A stretch of DNA of 64,000 bases from Paraburkholderia gardini (lineage in GTDB: Bacteria; Pseudomonadota; Gammaproteobacteria; Burkholderiales; Burkholderiaceae). Positions within the stretch are counted from its first letter, which is position 1; the number at the start of each line of letters is the position of its first letter. The notes beneath the pieces were generated by a model. That model saw only the letters and a program-made list of their open reading frames with translations. It did no database searches and was not told the DNA's origin. Shown piece after piece: positions 7,703 through 16,708 of this stretch. The stretch lies in contig NZ_CAJQYY010000028.1 in the NCBI RefSeq assembly GCF_907164575.1, positions 35,005 through 99,004 of the forward strand. Reading direction: 5' to 3'. The position numbers and the translations under genes are program-made.

Positions 7703-10284
7703 GCGACTCGCAGCGTATTTCGATCAACGTTTCGGCAGGCGCAAGGCGAGCGCGCCGCTTCACGCTGTCTGATCTCATCGCGCAGGCCGCTCGCATGACG
7801 CTGCGCGACTGGCGCGCGGGCGAACTGACGATGCTGCTGCTCGCGCTGGTGCTGGCCGTAGCAGCGCTCTCGAGCGTCGGCTTTCTTGCCGACCGCCTGC
7901 ATCAGGGGCTCGAGCGCGACGCGCGACAGATGATCGGCGCCGATTTCATCGTGCGCGCCGATCATCCGGTCGATCCGCAGTTCAGCCGGGAAGCCACGGC
8001 GCTGAAGCTGAACACGGCGCGCACCGCGATTTTCCCTTCGATGATCAGTTCGACGGCGGCCCAGCCGTTGTCGCGGCTCGCGGCGATCAAGGCCGTGTCG
8101 GACGCCTATCCGTTGCGCGGCGCGCTGCGCATCGCCCCCGCGCCCGATGCGCCCGACCACGCCGCCAGCGCGATTCCGCCGAAAGGCACCGTGTGGGTCG
8201 ATCCGGCGCTGCTCGATGCGCTGAAGCTGCGCGTGGGCGATCCGGTGAAGGTCGGCAGCCGCACGTTCACGATTGGCGCGGTGATCACGCGTGAGCTGGA
8301 CCGCGGGTTCTCGTTCGTCAACTTTTCACCGCGCCTGATGATGCGCGACGACGAACTCGCGTCGACCGGATTGATCGCTTACGGCAGCCGGGTCACGTAT
8401 CGCCTGCTCGTCGCCGGTCAGGACGACGCCGTCGCGCAGTTCGCGCAGTGGTCGCATGCGCGCGTCGATGGCGGCAAGATGCGCGGCGTCGCGCTGGAAT
8501 CGTTGCAGGACGGCCAGCCGCAGGTGCGCCAGACGCTCGACCGCGCGAGCCATTTCCTCACGCTTGTCTCACTGCTCACGGCGTTGCTGGCGGCCGTCGC
8601 GATCGCGATGGCCGCGCATCGCTACATGCGCCGACACCTCGACGGCTGCGCGGCGATGCGCTGCCTCGGCGTCAGCCAGAAAACGCTGCGCGCGCTCTTC
8701 ACGCTCGAATTCATCGGGCTTGGCGTGATCGGCGGCGCGCTGGGCGTCCTGCTCGGTTTTGGCGGCCATCTTGCGTTGCTGTGGTGGCTCGCGAGCCTCA
8801 TCGACGTCGCGTTGCCGTGGCCGTCCGCGTGGCCCGCGCTCGAAGGCGTCGCGGCCGGTCTCGTCCTGCTGCTCGGCTTCGCGCTGCCGCCGCTGTTGCC
8901 GCTCACGCGTGTGCCGCCGGTGCGCGTGCTGCGCCGCGAGTGGGGCGAGGAGGGGCGCATCGCATGGGCTGCGTACGCGCTCGGCATCGTGCTGTTCGCG
9001 GCGTTGCTGATCGTCGCGGCGGGTGAACTGAAGCTGGGCGGCATCGTCGCGGGGGGCTTCGCGGGCGGGCTGCTCGTGTTCGCGCTCGTCGCGCGGCTCG
9101 CGTTGTGGGGTGCCTCGAAGCTCGTGCGCAGCGAGCGGGTGAACGCGGGCATCGGCTGGCGGTATGCGCTGGCTTCGCTGGAACGGCGCAGCAACGCGAG
9201 CGCGTTGCAGATCACCGCGCTGGGCATCGGCCTCATGTGCCTGCTGCTGATCGCGATGACACGCAACGATCTCGTCGCCGGCTGGCGCAAATCGACGCCG
9301 CCCGATGCGCCGAACGAGTTCATCATCGACATCCAGCCCGCCCAGCGCGAAGCAGTGACGCAGTATCTGACGGCGCACGGCCTGCCGGGTGCCGAACTGT
9401 CGCCGATGGTGCGCGGCCGGCTGATCGGGATCAACGGCAAGCCGGTCAATCCCGATTCGTACAAGTCCGAGGACGCGCGGCGCCTCGTGGATCGCGAGTT
9501 CAATCTCTCGTACACGACGAGCCTGCCTGACGACAACCGCATCGAGGCCGGCACGTGGTATGGCAAAACCACTTCGCCGCAGATCTCGATCGAACAGGGG
9601 CTCGCGAAAATCCTCGACGTGAAGCCCGGTGATACGCTGCGTTTCGACGTGACCGGACTGCGGATCGACGCGCCCGTCACGAGCGTGCGCAAGCTCGACT
9701 GGGGCTCGTTCAAGGTCAACTTCTTCGTGCTGATGCCGCCGGCCGCGTTGCAGGATTTTCCCGCGACGTTCATCACGAGCTTCCATTTACCACCCGAAAA
9801 GCGCGCGACGATCGACGGCCTGATCGCCACCTTTCCGAACCTCACCGCGATCGACACCGGCCCGATTCTCGCGCAGGTGCAGCGCGTGTTGCAGCAGGTG
9901 ATCGGCGCGGTGCAGTTCCTGTTCGCGTTCACGCTCGCGGCGGGCGTGCTGGTGCTGTACGCGGCGCTCGCCGGCACGCGCGACGAGCGCATGCGAGAAT
10001 CCGCGCTGCTACGCGCGCTGGGTGCATCGCATACGCAAGTGCGTGCCGTTCAGGTGGCCGAATTCGTCGCGGTCGGCGCGCTCGCCGGCCTGATGGCGGC
10101 GCTGGGCGCGCAGGCCATCGGCTGGGTGCTCGCGACGCGCGTCTTCGATTTTCATCTCGAGCTCGACCCGTGGCTGCCGCCAGCCGGGATTGCCGCGGGC
10201 ATCGCGTGCGCGGGCATCGGCGGCTGGCTGAGCCTGCGACGTGTGCTGGCGCGTCCGGCGCTCCAGTCGCTGCGCGACGCATGA
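7699..10284 (+). CDS. FtsX-like ABC transporter permease (YbbP type)
   Basis: Large MacB/FtsX-type permease resembling E. coli YbbP: an N-terminal helix, a long periplasmic domain (SADRL...GADFIVRADHP...PLRGALRI region), two FtsX domains of three helices (about 275-420 and 730-855) and a second periplasmic domain between them. Such permeases normally extract lipids or lipoproteins with a separate ATPase. Start: TTG at 7699 overlaps the stop of the DUF4126 gene and follows AGGAGC, giving 861 residues; ATG at 7795 (829 residues) is the alternative. No ATPase (ybbA/lolD type) is next to it, unlike in E. coli. The truncated hemoglobin gene follows after 37 bases. Confidence 0.85.
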   Translation: MSDSQRISINVSAGARRARRFTLSDLIAQAARMTLRDWRAGELTMLLLALVLAVAALSSVGFLADRLHQGLERDARQMIGADFIVRADHPVDPQFSREATALKLNTARTAIFPSMISSTAAQPLSRLAAIKAVSDAYPLRGALRIAPAPDAPDHAASAIPPKGTVWVDPALLDALKLRVGDPVKVGSRTFTIGAVITRELDRGFSFVNFSPRLMMRDDELASTGLIAYGSRVTYRLLVAGQDDAVAQFAQWSHARVDGGKMRGVALESLQDGQPQVRQTLDRASHFLTLVSLLTALLAAVAIAMAAHRYMRRHLDGCAAMRCLGVSQKTLRALFTLEFIGLGVIGGALGVLLGFGGHLALLWWLASLIDVALPWPSAWPALEGVAAGLVLLLGFALPPLLPLTRVPPVRVLRREWGEEGRIAWAAYALGIVLFAALLIVAAGELKLGGIVAGGFAGGLLVFALVARLALWGASKLVRSERVNAGIGWRYALASLERRSNASALQITALGIGLMCLLLIAMTRNDLVAGWRKSTPPDAPNEFIIDIQPAQREAVTQYLTAHGLPGAELSPMVRGRLIGINGKPVNPDSYKSEDARRLVDREFNLSYTTSLPDDNRIEAGTWYGKTTSPQISIEQGLAKILDVKPGDTLRFDVTGLRIDAPVTSVRKLDWGSFKVNFFVLMPPAALQDFPATFITSFHLPPEKRATIDGLIATFPNLTAIDTGPILAQVQRVLQQVIGAVQFLFAFTLAAGVLVLYAALAGTRDERMRESALLRALGASHTQVRAVQVAEFVAVGALAGLMAALGAQAIGWVLATRVFDFHLELDPWLPPAGIAAGIACAGIGGWLSLRRVLARPALQSLRDA

Positions 10285-10321
10285 CGTTGCCTGTTTTTTC
10301 GACTTCCTTCTCTTTTCACGT

Positions 10322-10732
10322 ATGACTGATCCGATCGACGAAGCGCCCGCGCAGACCACGGCCTTCGAACTCGTGGGCGGTGAGACGCGCGTGCGCGAAC
10401 TCATCGACCGCTTTTATGACCTGATGGACCTCGAACCTGAATTCGCCGGCATCCGCGCGCTCCATCCGCCGACGCTCGAAGGCTCGCGCGACAAGTTCTT
10501 CTGGTTCCTGTGCGGCTGGCTGGGCGGCCCCGATCACTATGTCGGCCGCTTCGGACATCCGCGCCTGCGCGCGCGGCATCTGCCGTTCGCGATTGCTTCG
10601 GATGAACGCGACCAGTGGCTGCGCTGCATGGCCTCTGCGATGGAAGACATCGGTCTGCCGGAAACGCTGCGCGAACGGCTGCTGCATTCGTTCTTCGAAA
10701 CCGCCGACTGGATGCGCAACCGGCCGGGTTGA
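10322..10732 (+). CDS. Group II truncated hemoglobin
   Basis: Small heme protein of 136 residues of the trHbO (group II) type; such proteins bind O2 or other diatomic ligands. Seen: FYDLMDLEPE in the first helices, the FFWFLCGWLGGPDHYVGRFG segment, the proximal His in RLRARHLPF, and a Trp in DQWLRCM at the G8 position typical of the group. The ATG at 10322 removes an unconserved N-terminal extension. The ribosome binding site is weak (a pyrimidine-rich stretch), so translation may depend on the upstream permease. The physiological ligand is not shown by the sequence. Confidence 0.92.
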   Translation: MTDPIDEAPAQTTAFELVGGETRVRELIDRFYDLMDLEPEFAGIRALHPPTLEGSRDKFFWFLCGWLGGPDHYVGRFGHPRLRARHLPFAIASDERDQWLRCMASAMEDIGLPETLRERLLHSFFETADWMRNRPG

Positions 10733-10843
10733 GCGGACGTTCGCGCTTCCGGCATCGGCCCAGTCCGTAGCCCATCGCCCGAGGGCAAGCTGGCCTGCCG
10801 GAACGACCGGTACAGTCCGGCTGGTTGTGACGTGGCGGCTGAC

Positions 10844-10872
10844 TTCCGGCTCGCCGGGCTGCCCGGCATAAT
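10844..10872 (+). promoter_or_regulatory. Possible promoter of the AlaX gene
   Basis: CATAAT at 10867-10872 with TTCCGG 17 bases upstream lies 32 bases before the AlaX start. The -10 matches 5 of 6; the -35 is poor. Weak prediction. Confidence 0.3.
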
Positions 10873-10903
10873 GATTTTTTCGCGGAATAACGAAGGATTC
10901 CCC

Positions 10904-11635
10904 ATGACGACGCGCGCGCTCTTTCGCGACGATGCCTATCTCACGCAATGCGACGCCACGATTACGGCCGTGGACGAGCAGGGTATTCATCTCGACCAGA
11001 CGGTGTTCTATCCGCTCGGCGGCGGCCAGGCGGGCGACGCCGGTACGCTGGCGCTTGCCGACGGTACACGTCTTGTCATCGCGGATACGCGCAAGGCGAA
11101 ATTCGAGGGTGCCACGCCCGACGACGCCGTCCACGTGCCGGCGCCCGATCAGGACGCGCTGCTGGCCCGCTTTCAGCCGGGTGTACGGGTCACGGCGGCC
11201 ATCGACTGGGAGCGCCGCTACCGGCACATGCGGCTGCACACCGCGAGCCACCTGATCTGCGCGGTGCTGCCGTATCCAGTGGACGGCTGCAGCATCACGA
11301 GCGAATACGCGCGCCTCGATCTTGCGACGGTCGAGCCGATCGGGCGCGAGATGATCGAAGCGCGTCTTGCCGAACTGGTCGGCGGTGCGCACGGCGTGTC
11401 GACACAATGGATCACGGACGAAGAAATGGAGCAGCGTCCGGAACTCGTTCGCACGATGAGCGTGAAGCCGCCGATGGGGTTGGGGCGCGTGCGTCTCCTG
11501 CGCATCGAAGATGTAGATCTTCAGCCGTGCGGCGGCACGCATGTGCGCAACACGCAGGAAATCGGCGCGCTGCGTGTGGCGAAGCTGGAAAAGAAGAGTG
11601 CGCGCACGCGCCGGATCGTGCTGGAATTCGCCTGA
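10904..11635 (+). CDS. Alanyl-tRNA editing protein (AlaX type)
   Basis: Free-standing homologue of the alanyl-tRNA synthetase editing domain, which hydrolyses Ser-tRNA(Ala) or Gly-tRNA(Ala). 243 residues from the ATG at 10904, preceded by GAAGGA. Seen: the N-terminal FYPLGGGQAGDAG segment, the zinc-binding HxxxH in LHTASHLI (about residue 110) and the second metal site CGGTHV near residue 210. The upstream extension of the frame (from 10832) is unconserved. It is convergent with the SDR gene on the other strand. Confidence 0.93.
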   Translation: MTTRALFRDDAYLTQCDATITAVDEQGIHLDQTVFYPLGGGQAGDAGTLALADGTRLVIADTRKAKFEGATPDDAVHVPAPDQDALLARFQPGVRVTAAIDWERRYRHMRLHTASHLICAVLPYPVDGCSITSEYARLDLATVEPIGREMIEARLAELVGGAHGVSTQWITDEEMEQRPELVRTMSVKPPMGLGRVRLLRIEDVDLQPCGGTHVRNTQEIGALRVAKLEKKSARTRRIVLEFA

Positions 11636-11666
11636 TATTCGCCCGATATACGTCGCGCAGACAGGG

Positions 11667-11689
11667 CGGCGGCGTTCAGCCAGCCGCCG
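11667..11689. terminator. GC-rich hairpin between convergent genes
   Basis: CGGCGGC (11667-11673) and GCCGCCG (11683-11689) form a 7-bp stem with a 9-base loop between AlaX and the SDR gene. There is no T run, so it is at best a weak or Rho-assisted end point. Confidence 0.3.
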
Positions 11690-11691
11690 GC

Positions 11692-12438
11692 TTATCGCCC
11701 GGCGCTGACGTCCAGCAACGCGCCGTTCACGTACGAAGCCGCATCGCTTAACAGCCACACGATCGCTTCGGCCACTTCGTCCGCGCTGCCCGCGCGGCCG
11801 AGCGGCGTTTGTGCGCCAAGCGCGGCGGCGCGATCCGGGCGGCCACCGCTCGCGTGAATCTCGGTATCGATGAGGCCGGGGCGCACCGCGTTCACGCGCA
11901 CGCCCTGCGGGCCCAGTTCTTTCGCGAGACCGATCGTCATCGTATCGACCGCACCTTTCGAACTCGCGTAGTCGACGTATTCGTTCGGCGAACCAAGCCG
12001 CGACGCCGCCGACGACACGTTCACGATCGCACCGCCATCGCCGCCGCGATCTTTCGCCATGCGCCGGGCGGCTTCACGCGCGACCAGAAACGCGCCGAAC
12101 ACGTTGACGTCGAACACCCGCCTGAGCCGTTCGGCGTCCATATCCGCGAGCTGCATCGAAGGCGCGACGATACCCGCGTTGTTGACCACGGCGTCGATGC
12201 GCCCGAACGCGTGCACGAGCGAATCGAACATCGCGATGACGGCGCCTTCATCGGCGACGTCGCCAGCAATCACGCGCGCGTGGCCGCCGGCGCGGCCGAC
12301 TTCGGCGGCGGTTTCACGCGCGGCCGCTTCGTTGTGCGCGTAGTTCACGCCGACCGACCAGCCGCGGACGCCCAGAAGCCGCGCGGTGGCGCGTCCGATG
12401 CCGCGGCTTGCACCAGTGATCAGAACGACTTTGGTCAT
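11692..12438 (-). CDS. SDR-family oxidoreductase
   Basis: NAD(P)-dependent short-chain dehydrogenase/reductase of 248 residues. Seen: the cofactor motif TGASRGIGRA (residues 8-17), NNAGIV near 89, the catalytic Ser of VSSAASR and YxxxK in YASSKGA near 155-160, and a PG motif after it (VRPGLIDTE). The best general match is to 3-oxoacyl-ACP reductase-like or sugar dehydrogenase-like SDRs, but the substrate cannot be told. It is the last gene of a minus-strand run after the TetR regulator and LOG protein; 45 bases separate it from LOG. Confidence 0.88.
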   Translation of the reverse strand: MTKVVLITGASRGIGRATARLLGVRGWSVGVNYAHNEAAARETAAEVGRAGGHARVIAGDVADEGAVIAMFDSLVHAFGRIDAVVNNAGIVAPSMQLADMDAERLRRVFDVNVFGAFLVAREAARRMAKDRGGDGGAIVNVSSAASRLGSPNEYVDYASSKGAVDTMTIGLAKELGPQGVRVNAVRPGLIDTEIHASGGRPDRAAALGAQTPLGRAGSADEVAEAIVWLLSDAASYVNGALLDVSAGR

Positions 12439-12483
12439 GGCGAAAAGCTCAGAAAAATATCCGGCGATGGGTGAGCGAGGCGC

Positions 12484-13074
12484 TCAGACGGCTGCGCGGT
12501 TCTGCGCCCATTTGTCCGTGGCGGGCGGCCGGTAGCGTTGCAGCTTGCCGATCAGCGAATCGGGGTCGGCGTCGATCTGCAGAATGTCGAAGTACTTCTG
12601 CTGCATGAAACCTTCGTCGACGGTATGACGCAGCAACGACACGAGCGGATCGTAGAAGCCGTCGATGTTGAGCACGGCCACCGGTTTCTGGTGATAGCCG
12701 AGCTGCGCCCATGTGAATACCTCGAACAGCTCCTCGAGCGTGCCGGCGCCGCCTGGCATCGCGACGAACGCGTCGGACAGATCGGCCATCATCTTCTTGC
12801 GCTGATGCATGTCGGGTACGACGTGCAGTTCCGTCAGCCCGTTATGGCCGACTTCCTTGTTCACCAGCAACTCGGGAATCACGCCGATCGCGCGGCCGCC
12901 AGCGGCCATGACTTCATCGGCGATCACGCCCATCAGGCCGACCTTGCCGCCGCCGTACACGAGCGCGAGGTCCGCTTTGACCAGTGCGCGGCCGAATGCC
13001 TTCGCGGCTTCGGCGTAAAGAGGGCGGGCTCCATCCGAGGAGCCGCAATAGACACATACCGCTTTCATGCTCAA
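12484..13074 (-). CDS. LOG-family (TIGR00730) nucleotide phosphoribohydrolase
   Basis: Rossmann-fold protein of 196 residues in the LOG family, whose members release adenine or cytokinin base from nucleoside 5'-monophosphates. Seen: N-terminal VYCGSSDG, the GGGKVGLMG segment and the signature PGGAGTLEELFEVFTWAQLG. The start ATG overlaps the stop of the TetR gene upstream by 4 bases (ATGA), so the two are probably co-translated. The bacterial role is poorly defined; purine salvage or damage clean-up is likely. Confidence 0.93.
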   Translation of the reverse strand: MSMKAVCVYCGSSDGARPLYAEAAKAFGRALVKADLALVYGGGKVGLMGVIADEVMAAGGRAIGVIPELLVNKEVGHNGLTELHVVPDMHQRKKMMADLSDAFVAMPGGAGTLEELFEVFTWAQLGYHQKPVAVLNIDGFYDPLVSLLRHTVDEGFMQQKYFDILQIDADPDSLIGKLQRYRPPATDKWAQNRAAV

Positions 13075-13796
13075 CTGTCCTTCGTTTCTGTGCGCGGCGC
13101 GGCGCCGTCCCTGGGTGGAAGGTAATCGTAAAACTCGCGCCTGGGCAGTTTGCCTGAAACGAGATCGTCGAAGATCTGACGCGAGCGGCCCCGCAGATAC
13201 GGCGCCATCAGCGAGATGATCTGCACGCTGACCTGATGCAGCTCGCCGCGGATCGTCTCCTGCTCGTTGTATTTGCGCGGGTTCATCACGAACTGGTACG
13301 ACAGCCAGTAGGTGGCGATCACACCGATATTGGTCGCGATCACATGCAGTTCGTCGGGCGTCGCGAACATTTCGCCGTCCGTCACCAGCTGCTCGCAGAA
13401 CTGGCTCGCGAAACGCACCTTGTGGCTGATGATCTGCTTGAAATGCGTTTCGAGCGTGCGGTTACGCGCGAGCAGGTCGTTCAGATCGCGATACAGGAAG
13501 CGATAGCGCCATGTGAAATCGATCATGTACTGCAGATACGACCACATTTCGTCGATGGTTGCACGGTGATCGTCGGGGAAACGCAGACGCTTTTCGATCT
13601 CCTGCTCGAACTGGCTGAAGATGCTGTTGATGATGTCGTCTTTATTGCGGAAGTGGTAGTACAGGTTGCCTGGACTGATCTCCATTTCCTCGGCGATCGT
13701 CGTGGTCGTGACGTTCGGCTCGCCGATTTCGTTGAAGAGCTTCAGCGAAAGCTCGAGAATCCGTTCGCGGGTGCGGCGGGGAGGTTTGGCTTCCAT
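13071..13796 (-). CDS. TetR/AcrR-family transcriptional regulator
   Basis: DNA-binding repressor of 241 residues from the ATG at 13796 (MEAKPPRRTRERILEL). A further in-frame ATG at 13838 would add 14 residues rich in Pro; neither has a good ribosome binding site, and the shorter form starts right at the conserved region. The helix-turn-helix is residues about 10-58 (TTTTIAEEMEISPGNLYYHFRNKDDI). The C-terminal ligand domain is helical and rich in Phe and Tyr, suggesting a hydrophobic ligand. It overlaps the LOG gene by 4 bases. The ligand and targets are unknown. Confidence 0.88.
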   Translation of the reverse strand: MEAKPPRRTRERILELSLKLFNEIGEPNVTTTTIAEEMEISPGNLYYHFRNKDDIINSIFSQFEQEIEKRLRFPDDHRATIDEMWSYLQYMIDFTWRYRFLYRDLNDLLARNRTLETHFKQIISHKVRFASQFCEQLVTDGEMFATPDELHVIATNIGVIATYWLSYQFVMNPRKYNEQETIRGELHQVSVQIISLMAPYLRGRSRQIFDDLVSGKLPRREFYDYLPPRDGAAPRTETKDS

Positions 13797-13974
13797 GTCG
13801 TCCGGCCCTGGTTTGGCCGGGTTGGTGCGCGGCAACATCTGTCGCGCAATCCACCCGGACGCGGTTCGTATTGTCAGAATTGATCGTCTGATTATAAACC
13901 GGACGTAAACTGACCAGGGCTACCGCGCGCCCGTGCGCCGGACGACATCCAGGCTATTCAGGTGAGTCGCCGGT

Positions 13975-14622
13975 TCAACGCCACGCGTCGATCCAGCGGA
14001 CGACGAGCGGCGTCAGCACCAGTCCCCACGTCATCAGACACATCACGAGCGCGACCATCACGGCGGCGCTGCCGAGATCCTTCGCGCGGCGCGACAGTTC
14101 GTGGCGTTCGAGCGAGATGCGGTCGATGGCGGCTTCGACGCTCGAATTCAGCAGCTCGACGATCAGGACCAGCAACACGGAGCCGAGCAGCAGCACGCGC
14201 GCGACCGGCTCGACCGGTACGATCAGGCCGATCGGCAGCAGGATCGCCGCCAGCGTCAGCTCCTGGCGAAACGCACTTTCCTCACGGATCGCAACCTGGA
14301 AACCGGCCAGCGAATTCTTCATCGCGTGCCATGCCCGCGTGAGCCCGCGATTGCCCTTGTACGGATTGAACGGCAAGGGCGCGAGCGGATCGTCGGGACT
14401 CAGCGGTTCGCTGGGTGTGCCGGCGTGCGTATCGGTTTCGTTTGTATCCGGATGTGGATCGTCGTCGAAAGGATCGCCGCCTGCGTTTCGCGCATCGGCG
14501 GCATCGGCAGTATCGGCGACGTGAGGACGCGCCGCGTCACGCGGCGCGCGAGGCGCGTCCGTGGACGGACGCCGGACAGAAGACGTTCTCGCCTGCATGG
14601 TGGACTGTGCGCGCCGCGTCAT
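13975..14622 (-). CDS. dgkA: Diacylglycerol kinase with a long N-terminal extension
   Basis: Inner-membrane enzyme that phosphorylates diacylglycerol to phosphatidic acid. 215 residues: an unusual disordered N-terminal extension of about 85 residues (Asp, Thr, Pro rich) precedes a normal DgkA core with NPYKGNRGLTRAWHA, the conserved EESAFRQE, the helix VLIVELLNSSVEAAID and a third helix at the C-terminus. The ATG overlaps the end of the upstream glycosyltransferase gene by 4 bases. Third gene of the plcP-like/glycosyltransferase/dgkA cluster; it would recycle diacylglycerol left by the first enzyme. A start further inside the extension cannot be excluded. Confidence 0.9.
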   Translation of the reverse strand: MTRRAQSTMQARTSSVRRPSTDAPRAPRDAARPHVADTADAADARNAGGDPFDDDPHPDTNETDTHAGTPSEPLSPDDPLAPLPFNPYKGNRGLTRAWHAMKNSLAGFQVAIREESAFRQELTLAAILLPIGLIVPVEPVARVLLLGSVLLVLIVELLNSSVEAAIDRISLERHELSRRAKDLGSAAVMVALVMCLMTWGLVLTPLVVRWIDAWR

Positions 14623-15650
14623 GCGGCGGCGCTTTCCTCGCTGAACGACGGGCGCGGCAGCGGCTTCAGGTGCGCGGCGAACTGCTCCGATGCCGCACCC
14701 CACGAAAAACGTTCCGCCCACGCGCGCGCATGGTTGCGATCGATCTTCAGCGCTTCGAGACACGCCTCGCGCAGGTCTTCGTTCATCGCGCCCGCGCCGC
14801 CGTCGCCGAGCACGTCGATCGGGCCGGTCACCGGGTACGCCGCGACCGGCGTGCCGCACGCGAGCGCTTCGAGCAGCACGAGACCGAACGTGTCGGTACG
14901 GCTCGGGAAGACGAATACGTCGGCGGCGGCGTAGACCTTCGCGAGTTCGGCCTGCGTCAGCACGCCGAGATAGTTCGCCGTCGGATAGCGCGACTTCAGT
15001 TCCGCGAGCGCGGGGCCTTCGCCCGCGACCCATTTCGAGCCCGGCAGATCGAGCTTCAGAAACGCCTCGACGTTTTTCTCGACCGCCACGCGCCCGACAT
15101 ACAGAAAGATCGGCCGCGCGCTGTTGAGCACCTTCGAGTCCATCTGGTGAAAGATGTCGAGATCGACGCCACGCGTCCACAGCACGACGTTCGTGAAGCC
15201 GAATTTCTCGAGGTCGGTTTTTACCACGGGCGTCGGCGCCATCACGGCGAGCGACGGCTTGTGGAACCAGTGCAGGAACCTGTACGTGGCGGCGAGCGGC
15301 ATGCCGAAGCGGGCCTGCACGTACTCGGGAAAACGCGTGTGATACGCGGTCGTGAACGGCAGCTTGTGCTGGATCGCATACGCGCGCGCCGCGAGACCGA
15401 GCGGACCTTCGGTGGCGATATGCAGCGCGTCGGGCGCGAATTCGCCGATACGTCGACGCAGACGCTTTTTCGGCAGCAGCGACAGGCGGATCTCGGGATA
15501 CGTCGGGCACGGGATCGTGTGGAATTCGAGCGGCGTCAGCAGGTCGACGCGATGACCGAGCGCGGTCAGCTCGCGCGTCGTGTTCTTCAGCGTGCGAACA
15601 ACGCCGTTGACCTGCGGTTCCCATGCATCGGTGACGATCATGATCTTCAT
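14619..15650 (-). CDS. GT4-family glycosyltransferase, candidate diacylglycerol glucosyltransferase (Agt-like)
   Basis: GT-B fold glycosyltransferase of 343 residues. Seen: N-terminal IVTDAWEPQVNGVVRTL, the acceptor-side segment TAYHTRFPEY, the nucleotide-sugar motif VGRVAVEKN near residue 190, and the E-x7-E region FPSRTDTFGLVLLEALACG near 255-273. This subgroup contains lipid glycosyltransferases such as SqdX, PimB-type mannosyltransferases and the diacylglycerol glycosyltransferase Agt of phosphate-starved bacteria. Its position between a PlcP-like phosphoesterase and diacylglycerol kinase (4-base overlap with the latter) favours diacylglycerol as acceptor. The sugar donor is not shown by the sequence. 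Confidence 0.88.
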   Translation of the reverse strand: MKIMIVTDAWEPQVNGVVRTLKNTTRELTALGHRVDLLTPLEFHTIPCPTYPEIRLSLLPKKRLRRRIGEFAPDALHIATEGPLGLAARAYAIQHKLPFTTAYHTRFPEYVQARFGMPLAATYRFLHWFHKPSLAVMAPTPVVKTDLEKFGFTNVVLWTRGVDLDIFHQMDSKVLNSARPIFLYVGRVAVEKNVEAFLKLDLPGSKWVAGEGPALAELKSRYPTANYLGVLTQAELAKVYAAADVFVFPSRTDTFGLVLLEALACGTPVAAYPVTGPIDVLGDGGAGAMNEDLREACLEALKIDRNHARAWAERFSWGAASEQFAAHLKPLPRPSFSEESAAA

Positions 15651-15719
15651 CGTTGTGACCCAGGTAAGGTGAAAAGGTAACGCGTGTCCAGCGGGTGTTG
15701 ACGTGATGTGACAGGGGCT

Positions 15720-16664
15720 TTAAGCGGCGGTCGCCCGGGCCTTTTGCGCGCTCGCTTCCGGCGAGCGCATGACGGTCCAGTAAATCACCTTGAGTTCGCC
15801 TTCGAACGTCTCGACGAGCGCCGACAGACTCTCGACCCAGTCGCCGTCGTTGCAATACAGCACGCCGTCGATGTCGCGAATCTCGGCCTTGTGGATGTGC
15901 CCGCAGACCACGCCATCGCAGCCGCGGCGGCGCGCTTCGTCGGTCATCACGCGTTCGAACGACGAGATGAAGTTCACCGCGTTTTTCACCTGATGCTTCA
16001 GGTATTGCGACAGCGACCAGTACTGGAAGCCGAGCCGGCTGCGGATCCGGTTGAACCAGCGGTTGAGCAGCAGGATCAGCGTGTAAGCCGAATCGCCGAG
16101 ATAGGCGAGCCACTTCGCGTGCTGGATCACGCCGTCGAACAGATCGCCGTGCGTGATCCACAGGCGCTTGCCGGCAAGCGTCGTGTGAAATGCCTCGCCG
16201 CGCACGTGGATGTCGCCGAACGCGAGGTCGCAGAACTGGCGCGCGCCTTCGTCGTGATTGCCGGGCACGTAGACGACCTGGGTGCCCTTTCTCGCCTTGC
16301 GCAGGATCTTCTGCACAACGTCGTTGTGCGCCTGCGGCCAGTACCAGCCTTTCTTCAACTGCCAGCCGTCGATGATGTCGCCGACGAGATACAGGTATTC
16401 CGATTCGTTGTGCCGCAGAAAATCCAGCAGGTACGGCGCCTGACAGCCGTTCGAACCCAGGTGGATATCCGAGAGCCAGATCGCGCGGTAGCGATGCGTC
16501 GCGTCGTGGTCGTCTTCGTGATGGCCCGTGCCCGTCATCGGTATCGACGGTGGCGGGGACAGGGGAATGGCATTGGCGGGAAGGGCGCCCGGTCCGAAAG
16601 CGACGGGGTCGACGCCGGGGCCGGTCTGGCGAAAGAGAGAAGTCGCGGACGTCTGGTTGTCCAT
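15720..16664 (-). CDS. Metallophosphoesterase, LpxH-like; candidate PlcP phospholipase C
   Basis: Calcineurin-type metallophosphoesterase of 314 residues. Metal ligands are all visible: DxH in LSDIHLGS (near residue 66), GDIIDGW, PGNHDEG, the His of THGDLFDG and GHIHKAE. After a 55-residue unconserved N-terminus the protein has segments such as WYWPQAHNDVVQKILRKARK and YWSLSQYLK...VKNAVNFIS that I associate with PlcP of Sinorhizobium meliloti, which turns phosphatidylethanolamine into diacylglycerol under phosphate limitation. Databases usually label these proteins UDP-2,3-diacylglucosamine diphosphatase. True LpxH is shorter (about 240 residues). Next-door glycosyltransferase and diacylglycerol kinase genes support the lipid-remodelling reading. 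Family sure; PlcP function inferred. Confidence 0.85.
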   Translation of the reverse strand: MDNQTSATSLFRQTGPGVDPVAFGPGALPANAIPLSPPPSIPMTGTGHHEDDHDATHRYRAIWLSDIHLGSNGCQAPYLLDFLRHNESEYLYLVGDIIDGWQLKKGWYWPQAHNDVVQKILRKARKGTQVVYVPGNHDEGARQFCDLAFGDIHVRGEAFHTTLAGKRLWITHGDLFDGVIQHAKWLAYLGDSAYTLILLLNRWFNRIRSRLGFQYWSLSQYLKHQVKNAVNFISSFERVMTDEARRRGCDGVVCGHIHKAEIRDIDGVLYCNDGDWVESLSALVETFEGELKVIYWTVMRSPEASAQKARATAA

Positions 16665-16708
16665 GGCTCACGCGTCGGGTTGCGGTACGTGCATTCGGCC
16701 ATCGGCGT

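Noticed and set aside
13975..16671. An 898-codon open frame on the minus strand covering the phosphoesterase and glycosyltransferase
   Set aside because: Only its last part is real (diacylglycerol kinase). The rest is out of frame with two clearly conserved genes and is Arg-rich, typical of GC-rich shadow frames.
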